Origin: Embiotoca jacksoni
Lineage: Eukaryota; Chordata; Actinopteri; Embiotocidae
Assembly: GCA_022577435.1 (NCBI GenBank)
Contig: JAKOON010000008.1
Location: 14,805,001-14,869,000 of the forward strand
Direction: 5' to 3'
Length of the DNA: 64,000 nucleotides
Part shown: piece by piece, positions 54,591-64,000 of the stretch
Position numbering within the stretch: the first letter of the stretch is position 1
Layout of the letters: every line of letters begins with the position of its first letter
Notes under the pieces: generated by a model
The model's database searches: none
Seen by the model: the letters and a program-made list of their open reading frames with translations, nothing else
What the model was told of the DNA's origin: nothing
Program-made: the position numbers and the translations under genes

Positions 54591-54850
54591 TTATGCACTG
54601 AAACTGATTTGTGAGACTGAGGGTCCCTGACAGAGATGCTGTTGTGAGTCCTGACAAATGGCTGAAGGTTCAAATACAAGCCATTCTCGGGCCCTGCCTG
54701 CTGACGTCAATCAGTCTAATTAGCCCAGCATATCATCTGGTCAGCCCCTTCTCGCAGCACAAGACAGACCTCTGGAAAGGTCAGCATGCCACAGCAGAGA
54801 CAGAGCAGTGCTTAATCAGAGGTGAAATGGTTTCTTTTCCAAATTGATTC
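54591..54850. promoter_or_regulatory. Candidate regulatory island with full CRE
   Basis: TGACGTCA at 54702-54709 is the complete palindromic cAMP-response element (CREB/ATF). It is followed at once by ATCAGTCTAATTAGCCC (a TAATTA homeodomain palindrome at about 54718). 54820-54850 carries CTTAATCAGAGG. The combination of a perfect CRE and a TAATTA site within 20 bp is a credible composite element. Confidence 0.33.
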
Positions 54851-55830
54851 CAGTTTGGATCAGACAAGACTGTATTGTGTTGAGCCACTTTGAGTCTTGA
54901 AGGAAAGGCGGCAGGCGCTTTTAGGGGGCTTTTAAAACAAGATATTAACAAATAAAAACTGTTCTAGTGACATCTGGACCAGGGCCCAAAGAGCAATGGG
55001 CTGTATGAAAGATCTGTCTGTCTGTCTCTATCTTCATCTCTTTCTGGTCTCTTTCCTCTGTTTCCCCTGTTCTCTCTGTCTATCTCTTTATCTCCTGCTC
55101 TGCATGAGGCACAGTGTACATTCACATGTGGACGCACATACTCAGATGAGCTGAGAAAATTCATTCCAACTCTGCAGGAAACTCTGTCCCTCTACACTGT
55201 AAAACTCGCAGGATCACTTTTCTAATGTTGACACAAAACAGTATGAAATAAATATTTTGTCTTCATTCTCAAAGTAAACTAAGTACCATTAACACTGGAC
55301 CCCTGAGGCATTATATCTTTTTACACCCTCTTTAAAACTCTTTTTACAACAAGCATGTCACAGCCGTGTATACATAGAAGGAAACATCTGCGCTTGCCCA
55401 CACCCACACACACACGCATCTGCACACCGCACATTCACCAACTCCCTTATGCTGAATGCATAATATATGTAATGAAATAATGTTTCCAGTGGGGATGGTT
55501 GTGGCTGGGGGATGGAGATGTGTGGTGCATATCAATGTGACTCCCCCCAGACTCCCTGGTTCAATTGGTGTGATGGTGGGGGGTAAATGAATATGTGGGA
55601 GTGAGAGAAGCTTTATCCCTTTGCCCAAAGCTACAGTGAGGAGTCCACACAGATAGAGGAGGGGTTCTTAACTGGCTTACTCATTCATTATGAACTTAGG
55701 ATTCTAACCGACTGACTGTCGTCCTCTACATCCCATGTCCACGGGTTGAATTCAGTTGTCTGATCTAAAAAGAATGTACTGGCTCCTCCTTATTAAACCA
55801 CTCCAACCACTTTTAAAGATTTAAAAAATC
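54851..55830. other. Mixed to AT-rich DNA
   Basis: A (TCTG)n-like patch lies at 55014-55028 and CT-rich DNA at 55028-55110. A GT/CA-rich patch near 55395-55420 and a G-rich patch near 55495-55590 are not perfect repeats. Open frames at 54964-55164 and 55344-55628 (-) have no domain. Confidence 0.4.
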
Positions 55831-56060
55831 CAAAGCATGATGTATTTGTGGCATGTAGGCTGATACATGAGCCAGTGAAAGAGAACAGGCACTACCCTCC
55901 ATATAATGGCCAATCCTACTATATAAAAGACGCAAGGCACATGAGTTTAACCTCTTCTGAACCACAGATTTCTCAGGAAATCTCGATGAAAATCAATGGT
56001 GAGACAAATTACATTTTCCCCCGTGCCTCACCTTGACTAACTCAAGTGAGCTCGTCTGCT
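55831..56060 (+). promoter_or_regulatory. TATA-box-like word in mixed block
   Basis: TATATAAAAG at 55920-55929 is a good match to the TATA box consensus, and CCAAT occurs about 10 bp upstream at about 55910. The CCAAT is too close for a classic promoter (normally about 50 bp further up), and no downstream gene start was recognised, so this may be a cryptic or coincidental promoter. Confidence 0.2.
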
Positions 56061-56296
56061 CCATCTTGTCAGAGTGAAGATGCTGTGTCTCTGTCAGCCG
56101 GGGCTTTGATGTTTTAAACATTACCATTAATAATGTTTTCAGCATCAAAATTAATTGCTTCGCTACTGTGTCCTGCTCTCTTCATCCAAAGCTGAAGCAT
56201 GCATAAATCAAGACTAACTACCTTTGTCTTGAAATTTTGAGGTCAGGAATTTGGGATGAGACCAAACTTGAATGTGGCCAGGGAAATGATTTGTTT

Positions 56297-56319
56297 ATGT
56301 ATCTATGTATCTATGTGTC

Positions 56320-56364
<45 letters not shown>

Positions 56365-56376
56365 GCGTGTGCGTGT
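56297..56376 (+). repeat. (ATGT/ATCT)n then (TG)n microsatellite
   Basis: A short tetranucleotide run TATCTATGTATCTATGT precedes (TG)n at 56322-56359, followed by three GTGTGC variants to 56376. Confidence 0.95.
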
Positions 56377-57080
56377 TTGTCTTACAACTAAATGACAAGA
56401 ATCAAGTAGGAGTGTTTGGAATACTTGTGTTGTTTACATGTTGGAATGTTTGTCATTTATGTTCAAGATTAAGGGATACATTAGCATATATAGCATTAAG
56501 TAGTACTACACAGTGCATACGTGTGTGAGGTTTGAGATACTCTTTCATGATCTTTCAGTCTAATGCTGAAATTTGAAATTTGTATGATCTAGGAGTCATA
56601 AACTTTTGCCCAAATTACTAAAATGCCATTCACAGATGCCTTTCTTTTTTACGACTAACTTTGAAATATTGGAGCTGTCACAGAGTTAGCTTTGGGATGT
56701 CGTTCTTTGCAGGATGTGGCAAATTTTGAATTAGTTTGGATTAGATGCTAGAGAAGTATTTTTGTGACTTCCAGATGTTCTGTTATCTATAATTCCCAGC
56801 TGTGTTCTGAGAGGTTAAATGAGCTGGAAAGTTCCTGTCCAAGTTCTGTTATACTCATCAAACTCAGGGAAATGTAATTAGTGCCTTTTTGAGTTCACGT
56901 CGCCTAGCAACTTTCTCCTAAATAAACACAGAAAAAAAATCCCTTCCATTTTCATATAGCCACACCTCTTATTTGTCAAGCACCTCCTCCTGAGTGGCTT
57001 TGGCCATACCCATACTCTGGGGGCCCTGCAATGTGAAGACAGGGTGAGGAATGTGTAAAGCATCCAAGGAAACATGAGCT
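56377..57080. other. AT-rich to mixed DNA
   Basis: CGCCTAGCAAC at 56901-56911 resembles an RFX half-site (GTTGCTAGG). 56960-57060 is GC-moderate. The minus-strand frame at 56878-57075 has no domain. Nothing else is seen. Confidence 0.4.
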
Positions 57081-57560
57081 GCTATTTTCCCACAAGTATG
57101 AAAAAACAGAGGCTGTGGCTGTGGAATCTTTCTGACGCAATCAGCTAGTGGGATGGCTGCTGTACATTTGGGATTTGGACAGGGGCTCAGGTCAGGGTGT
57201 TGTTAAAGCTGTAGTCTTAGGGCTTAAAGATCTAAGCTGGACCTAGGTTGGTGAGAGAGCTGCTGACGAGGGAAAAACCTGACGAGCAGAACTGGATGGA
57301 GAGATAGCAGGAGCTGCTCGATGGCCCCATTTGGGAGCACTCCATAGTTCCTGCTATTTCATTTTTAACAGGCATCTGTGGGGCAGCCTATTAATTGTTT
57401 GTTGGCCAAACCATCATTAAAAAAAGCAGACAGCAGGGTGGCTTTTACGGAGATGTGAGTGGGAGCAGAGAGCTAAAACAGGAGAGAGGATCACTGAAGA
57501 GGCCCCAGGAGGCGCTCCTAGAGACCCATATGATTACCACACTACTGTTGGCTCTGTAAT
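57081..57560. promoter_or_regulatory. Candidate regulatory island
   Basis: A repeat-poor block with GACGCAATCAGCTAG near 57134, GTGGGGCAGCCTATTAATTGTTTGTTGGCC near 57378 (ATTAAT palindrome followed by a forkhead-like TGTTTG word and TTGGCC), and GGCCCCAGGAGGCGC near 57502. No coding signal. Confidence 0.24.
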
Positions 57561-58056
57561 TCTTCATACATTAAGACACAAGGTTGAAAGGAATTCCCAA
57601 ACACAAAAACAGAGAAAACTTCAATGAGCCTCTCTTTCTTTCCTGATCTAATTATCGCTGCCTCCATAATCGCTGTTATATTCATCATAGTGCTCCGTAT
57701 TTATAGGGTCTGTTTTCATCATAGTAATAATGTCACTCTGGAATTTCCATGCAGAAGGAGAGAGACCGACACATACATCTCAGAGCATATAGAGGAAGCA
57801 GCCAGATATCATTTGATGTGAAGGAGGCCACAACAGCAGAACTGCTCCACCACCTCCCTCCAAATGCTGCCTTGTTTAGTCTGGACTTTTCCCTGCATCT
57901 CCACTGTGGAGTCTCCAGATGAACTGAGTTCAGTTTGGCTTTAACCTCTGATCCTTGTATGGGTCTAGACTGGTTCCTGGAGCTTCCACTGAGCCTACTG
58001 TACCTCTCTTCCCATCTTAGTTTACATAAAGTCACAGTAGCAACTGTCTGTCTGAG

Positions 58057-58057
<1 letters not shown>
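57561..58057. other. Mixed non-coding DNA
   Basis: Open frames at 57624-57821 (+) and 57733-58119 (-) have no domain. The latter extends into the TTTC repeat as Lys/Glu/Arg. CGTATTTATAGGG near 57697 is mildly TATA-like. Nothing firm. Confidence 0.4.

Positions 58058-58108
<51 letters not shown>
58058..58108 (+). repeat. (TTTC)n microsatellite
   Basis: About 12-13 uninterrupted TTTC units, homopyrimidine on the + strand. It is the second TTTC array of the window. Confidence 0.97.
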
Positions 58109-58110
<2 letters not shown>

Positions 58111-61080
58111 TTCATTCAAATCTACATCTTACTTACTTCCTGTTTCCTCTCTTAACTCTCCATCCCATCCACTCCCAGCCCACTCTTATTCCAAGGGAGC
58201 CCACTGCCTCCTGTCCTCTGCCCCCACAATGTTGCTCCCAGTATTTGGATATATATTTAACACCCACATGTGAGGCCTGGTGAAAGTGCCTGGGGAATGG
58301 AAAGGAAAACAAGCATGCCCTCGCTCCTGGCCCTTCAGTGCTGGCCTGCTATAAATACCTCCGGGTGGCGCGCCAGTTCCAGCACCAGTGGCATGGGAAC
58401 CTCTCTCCCTCCTCTGGTCCATTGCTTGGCCTCTCAAGTCCAGTCTGGGAAGGTTTCAGCCAGCAGGCCGGCCTAAACGGTGGGTGGGTGGGTGTGTAGG
58501 TGTGTGCAATGTGTGCAGTGTAGGGAAAATGTACAGAGGGTTGTGTTCAGCAGCGATGGTCTTCCTGTTTGTTTTGTGTGCATCTCAGAGGAGCATCCCT
58601 GTGTCTTCTCCCTTTCTCCCTTTCCCGTCATTTCCCTTTTCAAAAGACTTCATGTATACTGCATTTATGCTGTTTTGCCTTATGAAGATTGTATGAATAT
58701 GTGCTTTTCAGACTGTTAAAAAAGAGATTCCCTTTTCTTCACTGCAGTGAAGCGTTTGTTATGTTACTCCCCCAAAAATTGATTTCGACTTTTCAAAGGT
58801 TTGTTCTTCACAGTGCTGTCTCCCTGTGTCGATGCACGACAGGCTCAGCTCATATTTTCAGAGTTTGAGGTAATAGTTTTAAACTGACAGACTAAACATC
58901 TCTCTCCCCGGCTGTTCCACTTCTACAGAATAAATAGTTTTATGTGCACAAACACACATATGCACACACAGGCTCGGTGACTTATTCTAATGATTATTTC
59001 TTTTTAGTTTTGTGGGGTTCAGAAGAATTTGCTGGCTTGCAACTTAAAAGATATGGATGTTGGGCCTCTTAGGTCACTTTCTTGTCTTAAGTGCCTGTCC
59101 CCATTTGAGAATTTAAGTTAGTATTATAGTGTTGTACAGTAGATACAAGGCAGACAATATCATTTCGCTACTTCTCAGCTACAGGACATATTTTTGGTGT
59201 TTTAGAGCATTGAGAGCTTTTAGATTCTGTTATCAAAACTATTCTTATGGATTTTCACATAGATTGTGACTGTTCCAGTGCCAACTAAAACAGAGATACT
59301 TGAGATCATAGCTTTTTGTTTGGTCATTTTACATACTGAGTCTACAGATTAAATGTCTCTGTTGTTCCTTCCCCCCCCCCTCACACCTCTTAACATTCTC
59401 CCCATGTCTCTTTTTCTCTCCCTCTCTGAATACTGTTCTTTTCTCTCTCTCACCCCTACAAGGCTCACTTGTTATTTTTTCGTACAAGGTCCTGTAATTA
59501 AGTTTGACATAAGCACAGGGATTAAATATGCGGTTGAGGAGGGAGAGAAAGGAGCTCTGTTACAATCTCAAGGCCAGCTGTAAAATGGAACCAGATTGCG
59601 ACACTTGGAGTTGGAAAGTTTGGGAAAGGAGCTTTCGAGCACAGCCAAAAGACTACTGAGTTTCTGGCCAAAAAAACTAATATTAAAAATCCTTAGGCAG
59701 AAGACTAACACATAGTCCGATCCAATGGTAATTTCTTCTTCAGCTAAAAGACTGCTATCTCCTCCAGCTAAACATTAACTGTTGTCTGTCCAACCAGATG
59801 ACTGATACCCTGACCACAGCCAAACTCTGCTGCCAAAATAATACTAGAAAGCAAAATGCTACCTAGTTAACTGCACATTTACAGGCTATGACCATAATGT
59901 ATTGTTTCCCATGACAAAAGAGAGGTCTCAACTCACCCAAGTAATTCATCTGCCACTTTATACTTAGTAATCAAACCCAATAAACAAAATATTTACTTTA
60001 AAGGCAGATGGTAACTTCATAAAAGATGTAAAAATCACAGGCTTTTTATATCTACACACGCAGCTAAATTAATTTTCCAAGTGAAGACAAAAAGACCAAT
60101 CACACCCATTATCCTCTGATGGTAAGAATGTAAAAGTGATTGTAACTCAAAACCAAAATGCAGCAGGAAAAACTATTTCACATGCTATCACTCAATCACT
60201 GACACCAAATATAGAAATATAGGCTAAGATCAGCCCCCAGTGCACCGAGCGTGTCAATAGGATTTTCTTCTGTTCTGAACTCTGAGAGGTCTCACATGGA
60301 ACTTTGCATTCTTAAATAACTCTGGCAAAACGCTTTAATCTTAATGAGTCTGAACAGCAAATCTCTCATCTGCAGCAAAAAGGATTAGGAATGCAGAAAA
60401 AAAGACTGCCGTTCCACTTTGATGAATTGTGTTTAGAAAATCCCTGGGCATGAAGTTCCCCCAATGAACAAAGCGTTAGGCGAGAACGGATGCTTTTAAA
60501 CAACACAACTTATCTGAGAAAAACAGAACATGCATTTAAGTGAAAATACAAAAGCAGAGCTGATTCGACTCCTCTGCAAATGATAAAAGTGACTAACTCT
60601 TTTCCTCAATCCACTTAGCTACTTTTGGAATCAAACCTGGAGTAGCTTTGCACAAATTACGTGTATTGTGTTTTCAGTGCTTCGTCATTGTTTATTTATT
60701 CTGTATGATGCACACTTCCATTGTGAAGAGTAAATAAATGAATTCATAATTTTTGCCTCCTGCTAAAAGTACTCGAAATGGGTGATGTAGTGATGAAAAA
60801 GGAAGTTGATGAACACAGACACTTAAGTGCCAAGAGGTGCTGCTTCCAAAACCCACAAAAGAACTCGTGCTTCCACTGTAGTTTGCTGTGGTTTTCCTCG
60901 TTGCTCTGAGAAGACAAACTTTTTCCTAGTTCAGTGAGAAAATATACTTAGTTAAGTATGCTATTATGCAGAGGTGTTTATTTGTATTTGATTAATACAT
61001 TATTGATAATATGTTAATGTAATCCAAATCAAAGCAGTTCAGCGTTTACTTGATTAATTATTACTCTGTGGTGTAATTTC
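58109..61080. other. Mixed to AT-rich non-coding stretch
   Basis: 58290-58480 is GC-moderate (CCGGGTGGCGCGCCAG near 58363 contains an 8-bp GGCGCGCC palindrome), followed by GGTGGGTGGGTG. A C10 run lies at 59371-59380 and CT-rich DNA at 59390-59460. 59640-61080 is AT-rich to mixed with no element recognised. Short frames (58270-58476, 58388-58696, 58480-58719, 59353-59583, all +) have no domain. Confidence 0.45.
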
Positions 61081-62263
61081 CCCAAACAGACTCTCTGAGT
61101 GGTAGGGGTTAGAGCAGTAAGCCTCTGGCTAGTTCAGACTGCTCAAACTACAAAGAGCCTTACTGCTCTGGGACCTGCTCTTGGTTCCCCCTTTCCAACC
61201 CCCCACCCACCTCCCCAAATGCCCCGAGGCCTTCAGAAAACTACCCTGGCTGATTTTTTGCTGTATTTATTTTACCTTTCCTTCCAAATCAGCGCTTCCC
61301 TTTGTTTCCTATAATGGACGTAGCGAGGAGATATTGCTGATGCAGGTCAGACTTATGATCCATATTAATGAGAAAACACCATCATACCAGATATACAGTA
61401 TACCCTCTTGAAATAAATGAGCATATCAGAAGGGTGTGCATTTTTTTATTTTTTTTATTTGTATACATAATTTTCTTCCTGCTCAGCACAAGTCTGTGTT
61501 GTAAAGACATCAATGTCTTGTGTGTGCAGTGCACTGATAAATATTACCATGCACTTGACCTATATTGATCCCCCACTAGGAAGTATACCCACTCCACCAC
61601 ATTGAGCCTAAACATCTGGTCACCAGAGTGTTCCTTTGAATGACAGATAACATCTGGGAAGACGGCTGCTATCACAGAAAACAATGTTCCTATCTCCCCC
61701 TTCCCGCCCCTCTATCTCTCTCCCCCTTGTCCCTCTTTCCCCATGTCCTGCTCATAAGCACATCCCTCCCATTGATTTCCCATTAACCCCTTCTAGACTG
61801 TGAGTGTCTGCCCACCCAGACACGAAAACACCAGTGGATTGATTAACAACATAATGGCATCACTATGGCTGCCCGTTGTCATCAGTGTGACCAGGTCTGC
61901 AGACTGGTCCTGTCCATGTCCAGCTGTCTGCCGCACTCAACCATGTTTCTCTCTTCTTGTCATTTGGCTTTTTCACTGTTGTCCTTTTTCCTTCCTCCCG
62001 TCCCTCCTCATTTACTTCCTTTCCTTCCCTCCTTTTCCTTCACTCTCTTCCTCCTGCCTAGCTTCTTCTTCCTTGAAACCTTACTCTTACCCTTCTTAAT
62101 TTCCCTCTCGTCCTCGTCATCCTGTGTCCTCTGCCTCTTCTTCCTCCTCTCAGTTTACTGTTCATATTCACCTGGCATTCAGCCTCAGGGCACATATGTA
62201 GAACCACCATTTGAATCACAGTACTTAATGTTGCCATTTGCCTTCACAATATTATGATAAAAC

Positions 62264-62265
<2 letters not shown>
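61081..62265. other. Mixed then pyrimidine-rich DNA
   Basis: 61170-61240 is C-rich. 61620-61950 is GC-moderate (GTGGATTGATTAACAAC near 61833). 61960-62160 is strongly CT-rich and opens Ser/Leu/Pro/Phe frames (61800-62099, 61865-62257) that are compositional. No gene is supported. Confidence 0.4.
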
Positions 62266-62329
<64 letters not shown>

Positions 62330-62366
62330 TGCGTGTGTGCGTGCGTGCGTGTCTGTGCATGTGTGC
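62266..62366 (+). repeat. (TG)n then (CGTG)n microsatellite
   Basis: TG units to 62311, then about 10 GCGT units (62311-62352) and TG-like decay to 62366. The CGTG block introduces a run of CpG sites within perfect purine-pyrimidine alternation, which is the strongest Z-DNA-forming sequence in the window. Confidence 0.96.
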
Positions 62367-63060
62367 AGATCAGATATCTCACTATATGAGCTTGCAGTTA
62401 TGCGCTGATTGGTGTCATTGAGGACGGTGGCTTGCAGTTCATTTTAGACAGGAGTCTGAGATGAGCATCACAACAGCAGTGCAACTTCAGCTTTGAATTA
62501 CTATGAAAAGAGTTTGTTTAAAAAAATACTTACTCATGCGATTACACTGGATAAGAAAATTAAACTCGTTTCAGTGTGTGGGTGGGTGTTTTGATGGGTG
62601 CATATGTTTGGATTTTTTTTTTTCTTTTGTTGTTGAACAGACTGTGTTAAAATATATACGCACATAAAAGGATGCCATATCTGTTTCAGTATGTATTTCC
62701 TCCCTCACTTTGGCAACTGCTCTGGCGGCAGAAATAAAGTAAATGTGTGTTTGTTAGGCTATGTTTGTGAGCCACAACGGAGGCAAGTTAGAAAAAGCCC
62801 TTCATTTAAGCATGGCGTGCCTCCATCAGTCCTAGTCTCTGATGTACAAAGAGCCCAGAGGAAGGAGCTTCACAGCTGTTTGTAAACTATGAGAACAGGA
62901 AAGGTCAACAAAGTAATGCAGTGCGTTTTTTGTAACGCATTTTCATCTCTCTCTGTTCCGTAGTGAGACAGCAGGGCTGCGCCCTGCCTCAGTAGTACTG
63001 GTGCATTTAAATTACTGTTCTTGCCTGGAGAATAATGGTGAAAGCATAACCCCATTGTAT
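62367..63060. other. AT-rich to mixed DNA
   Basis: A GTGCGTT..AACGCAT dyad lies at about 62921-62941 (6-bp arms TGCGTT/AACGCA). 62960-63010 is GC-moderate. Open frames at 62691-62885 (+) and 62870-63055 (-) have no domain. Confidence 0.4.
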
Positions 63061-63340
63061 TCTTTGATAAACTCTGGAAAATGCATGGTATAAGCTGAGG
63101 AAGAGGCGCGGTTTAAGGGCACAATTGCCTTGCAAATCTACCATGGCAAAGTTTTTCTGAGGGAGAGAGAGAGAGAGCGAGACAGGGAGGAAGAGAGTGG
63201 TGAGAAGAAGGGGAAATGTGGAACTGAGGGTTGCGGGAGAAACTAAAGTGAGAGGGAGATGGAGGATCCAGCGTGTGTGTAGAGTAGGGGGGGTCTGTGT
63301 TGCAGGGACAAGTGTTATCTCTGGGTGCAGAGGTCTTTGT
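63061..63340. other. Purine-rich tract
   Basis: A patch with GAGGCGCGGTTTAAGGGCAC near 63103 and a CCTTGCAAAT octamer-like word is followed by a purine-rich segment 63158-63290, including (GA)n at about 63162-63176 and GGGGGG near 63288. No gene is seen. Confidence 0.45.
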
Positions 63341-63490
63341 TTGCAGGGCAGAGAGGTATAGATTTCCTCTCCATGTCAGCGCCTTTATTTAGGGCTCAGC
63401 ACAGAGGGGACAATAGCAAACTAATCCACTACTGAATCAGGATTAATATTCAAGCCGCAAATATTAATTCACAGCCAAAAGGAGGAAATG
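63341..63490. promoter_or_regulatory. Candidate regulatory island with TAAT dyad
   Basis: ATTAATATT (63442-63450) and AATATTAAT (63460-63468) form a perfect 9-bp inverted repeat with a 9-nt spacer (CAAGCCGCA). It sits among GGATTA (bicoid-type), CAAACTAATCC and GCCTTTATTTAGG words. This is a compact homeodomain-type composite in a repeat-free block. Confidence 0.3.
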
Positions 63491-64000
63491 CAGAATGTGT
63501 CAAAATGCTCAAACAAATAAAGAACAAAAAAGACAGAGACCCTTGACCAAAAATTCCATCCTGAGTCTTTTATATGAGTGCATTATTTTTACTGGGTTCT
63601 ACAGTCTCGTCTCAGCATTCTGTTTGATTTCTGGATTAATCTTCATAATAATTTTCTGTAGAAGAGAGAGCTGGGGGAAGCTGAAGAGCTGCATGTTGTT
63701 TTTGGCTGTTCTCCTCACTAAGCTCTGGATTTAAGATCTGGATTTGAATATTTATGATAGAAAATAATAGAGGTTATAAAAATAAGTCCCTGCAGAGCTG
63801 GGCTGTAAGTTATAGGGGTAAGCAATGCCTCCCACATCAAAGAAGCCTGAAGATGTTGGCCAGCAGGCTGATGCCTGCTAAAGCCTATAGCCCTTCATGC
63901 CAGCCCAGCACAGGGCGGTTCTGTTGAAGACGAATGATCCAGAAGTGTCACTCACTATCAGAGTGCTCATGAGCATACAACATTTAGTAGAATCCCAGTT
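63491..64000. other. Mixed non-coding DNA to window end
   Basis: 63491-63780 is AT-rich with a + strand frame (63495-63734) lacking a known domain. 63800-63940 is GC-moderate (CCAGCAGGCTGATGCCTGCT near 63859 carries an AGCAGGC...GCCTGCT dyad: 7-bp perfect arms, 5-nt spacer). The sequence is cut at the window edge. Confidence 0.4.

Noticed and set aside
55895..55912. CCATATAATGG as a CArG box (SRF site)
   Set aside because: There are seven A/T between CC and GG instead of six, so it does not fit the CC(A/T)6GG consensus.
1..64000. tRNA, rRNA, snRNA and well-known microRNA genes
   Set aside because: Scanned by eye for common mature microRNA seeds, tRNA B-box words and U6/5S words. None found. 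A computed search (tRNAscan, Infernal) would be decisive.

Overview
This window reads as vertebrate, most likely teleost, non-coding DNA. It has very long (TG)n/(CA)n, (TTTC)n and (CACT)n microsatellites, AT-rich filler, short GC-rich islands and one decayed Tc1/mariner-family DNA transposon of a type common in fish. There is no operon, no bacterial-style gene packing, no rRNA, tRNA or CRISPR array. I found no protein-coding gene that I can support on either strand. The longest open frames (197 and 135 codons) have no recognisable domain, and many others are translations of microsatellites. The window is therefore either a gene desert or the inside of one or more very large introns. The species assignment is inference from repeat style.

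Layout. 1-9 kb: AT-rich DNA with GC-richer islands at about 1.43-1.83, 2.2-2.5, 2.9-3.2 and 4.3-4.6 kb (the last CpG-rich), a purine tract and a G-quadruplex motif at 7180-7205. 9.2-12.1 kb: a dense cluster of simple repeats (CA, GA/G16, TG/G18, TG, TG, CACT) around a stretch with exon-like splice signals (10739-10862). 12-27 kb: AT-rich DNA with islands at about 13.4-14.3, 15.4-15.6, 16.0-16.5, 18.6-18.96, 19.6-19.8, 20.6-20.9, 22.2-22.4 and 23.8-24.2 kb, and a 36-nt exon-like unit at 26751-26786. 27.3-28.6 kb: Tc1-like relic with eroded terminal inverted repeats and mutated transposase catalytic motifs. 29.7-33.5 kb: a run of islands containing a perfect DR1 nuclear-receptor site, a 150-bp TG tract, a CpG-dense patch and a C-rich i-motif/G4 tract. 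36-40.2 kb: islands plus three notable inverted repeats, at 36685-36717, 37655-37671 and 38483-38538. 42.7-48.5 kb: islands at 42.7, 44.9-45.3, 45.9-46.7 and 48.35-48.5 kb with an exon-like unit at 47088-47160. 51-58 kb: islands at 51.2-52.2, 53.6-54.07, 54.6-54.85 (full CRE) and 57.1-57.5 kb. 58-64 kb: more microsatellites and a final TAAT-rich island at 63.34-63.49 kb.

Interpretation. The alternation of AT-rich filler with dozens of 100-500 bp islands of higher complexity, many dense in TAAT, CCAAT, E-box and RFX-like words, is what a developmental regulatory landscape looks like (clusters of conserved non-coding elements). This is a hypothesis. Conservation cannot be seen in a single sequence, so the island calls carry low confidence. 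The directly visible items are the repeats, the palindromes, the transposon relic and the individual motif matches. No exciting new gene system is evident. The best leads are the long near-perfect inverted repeats with RFX or forkhead half-sites and the few exon-like units on the + strand.
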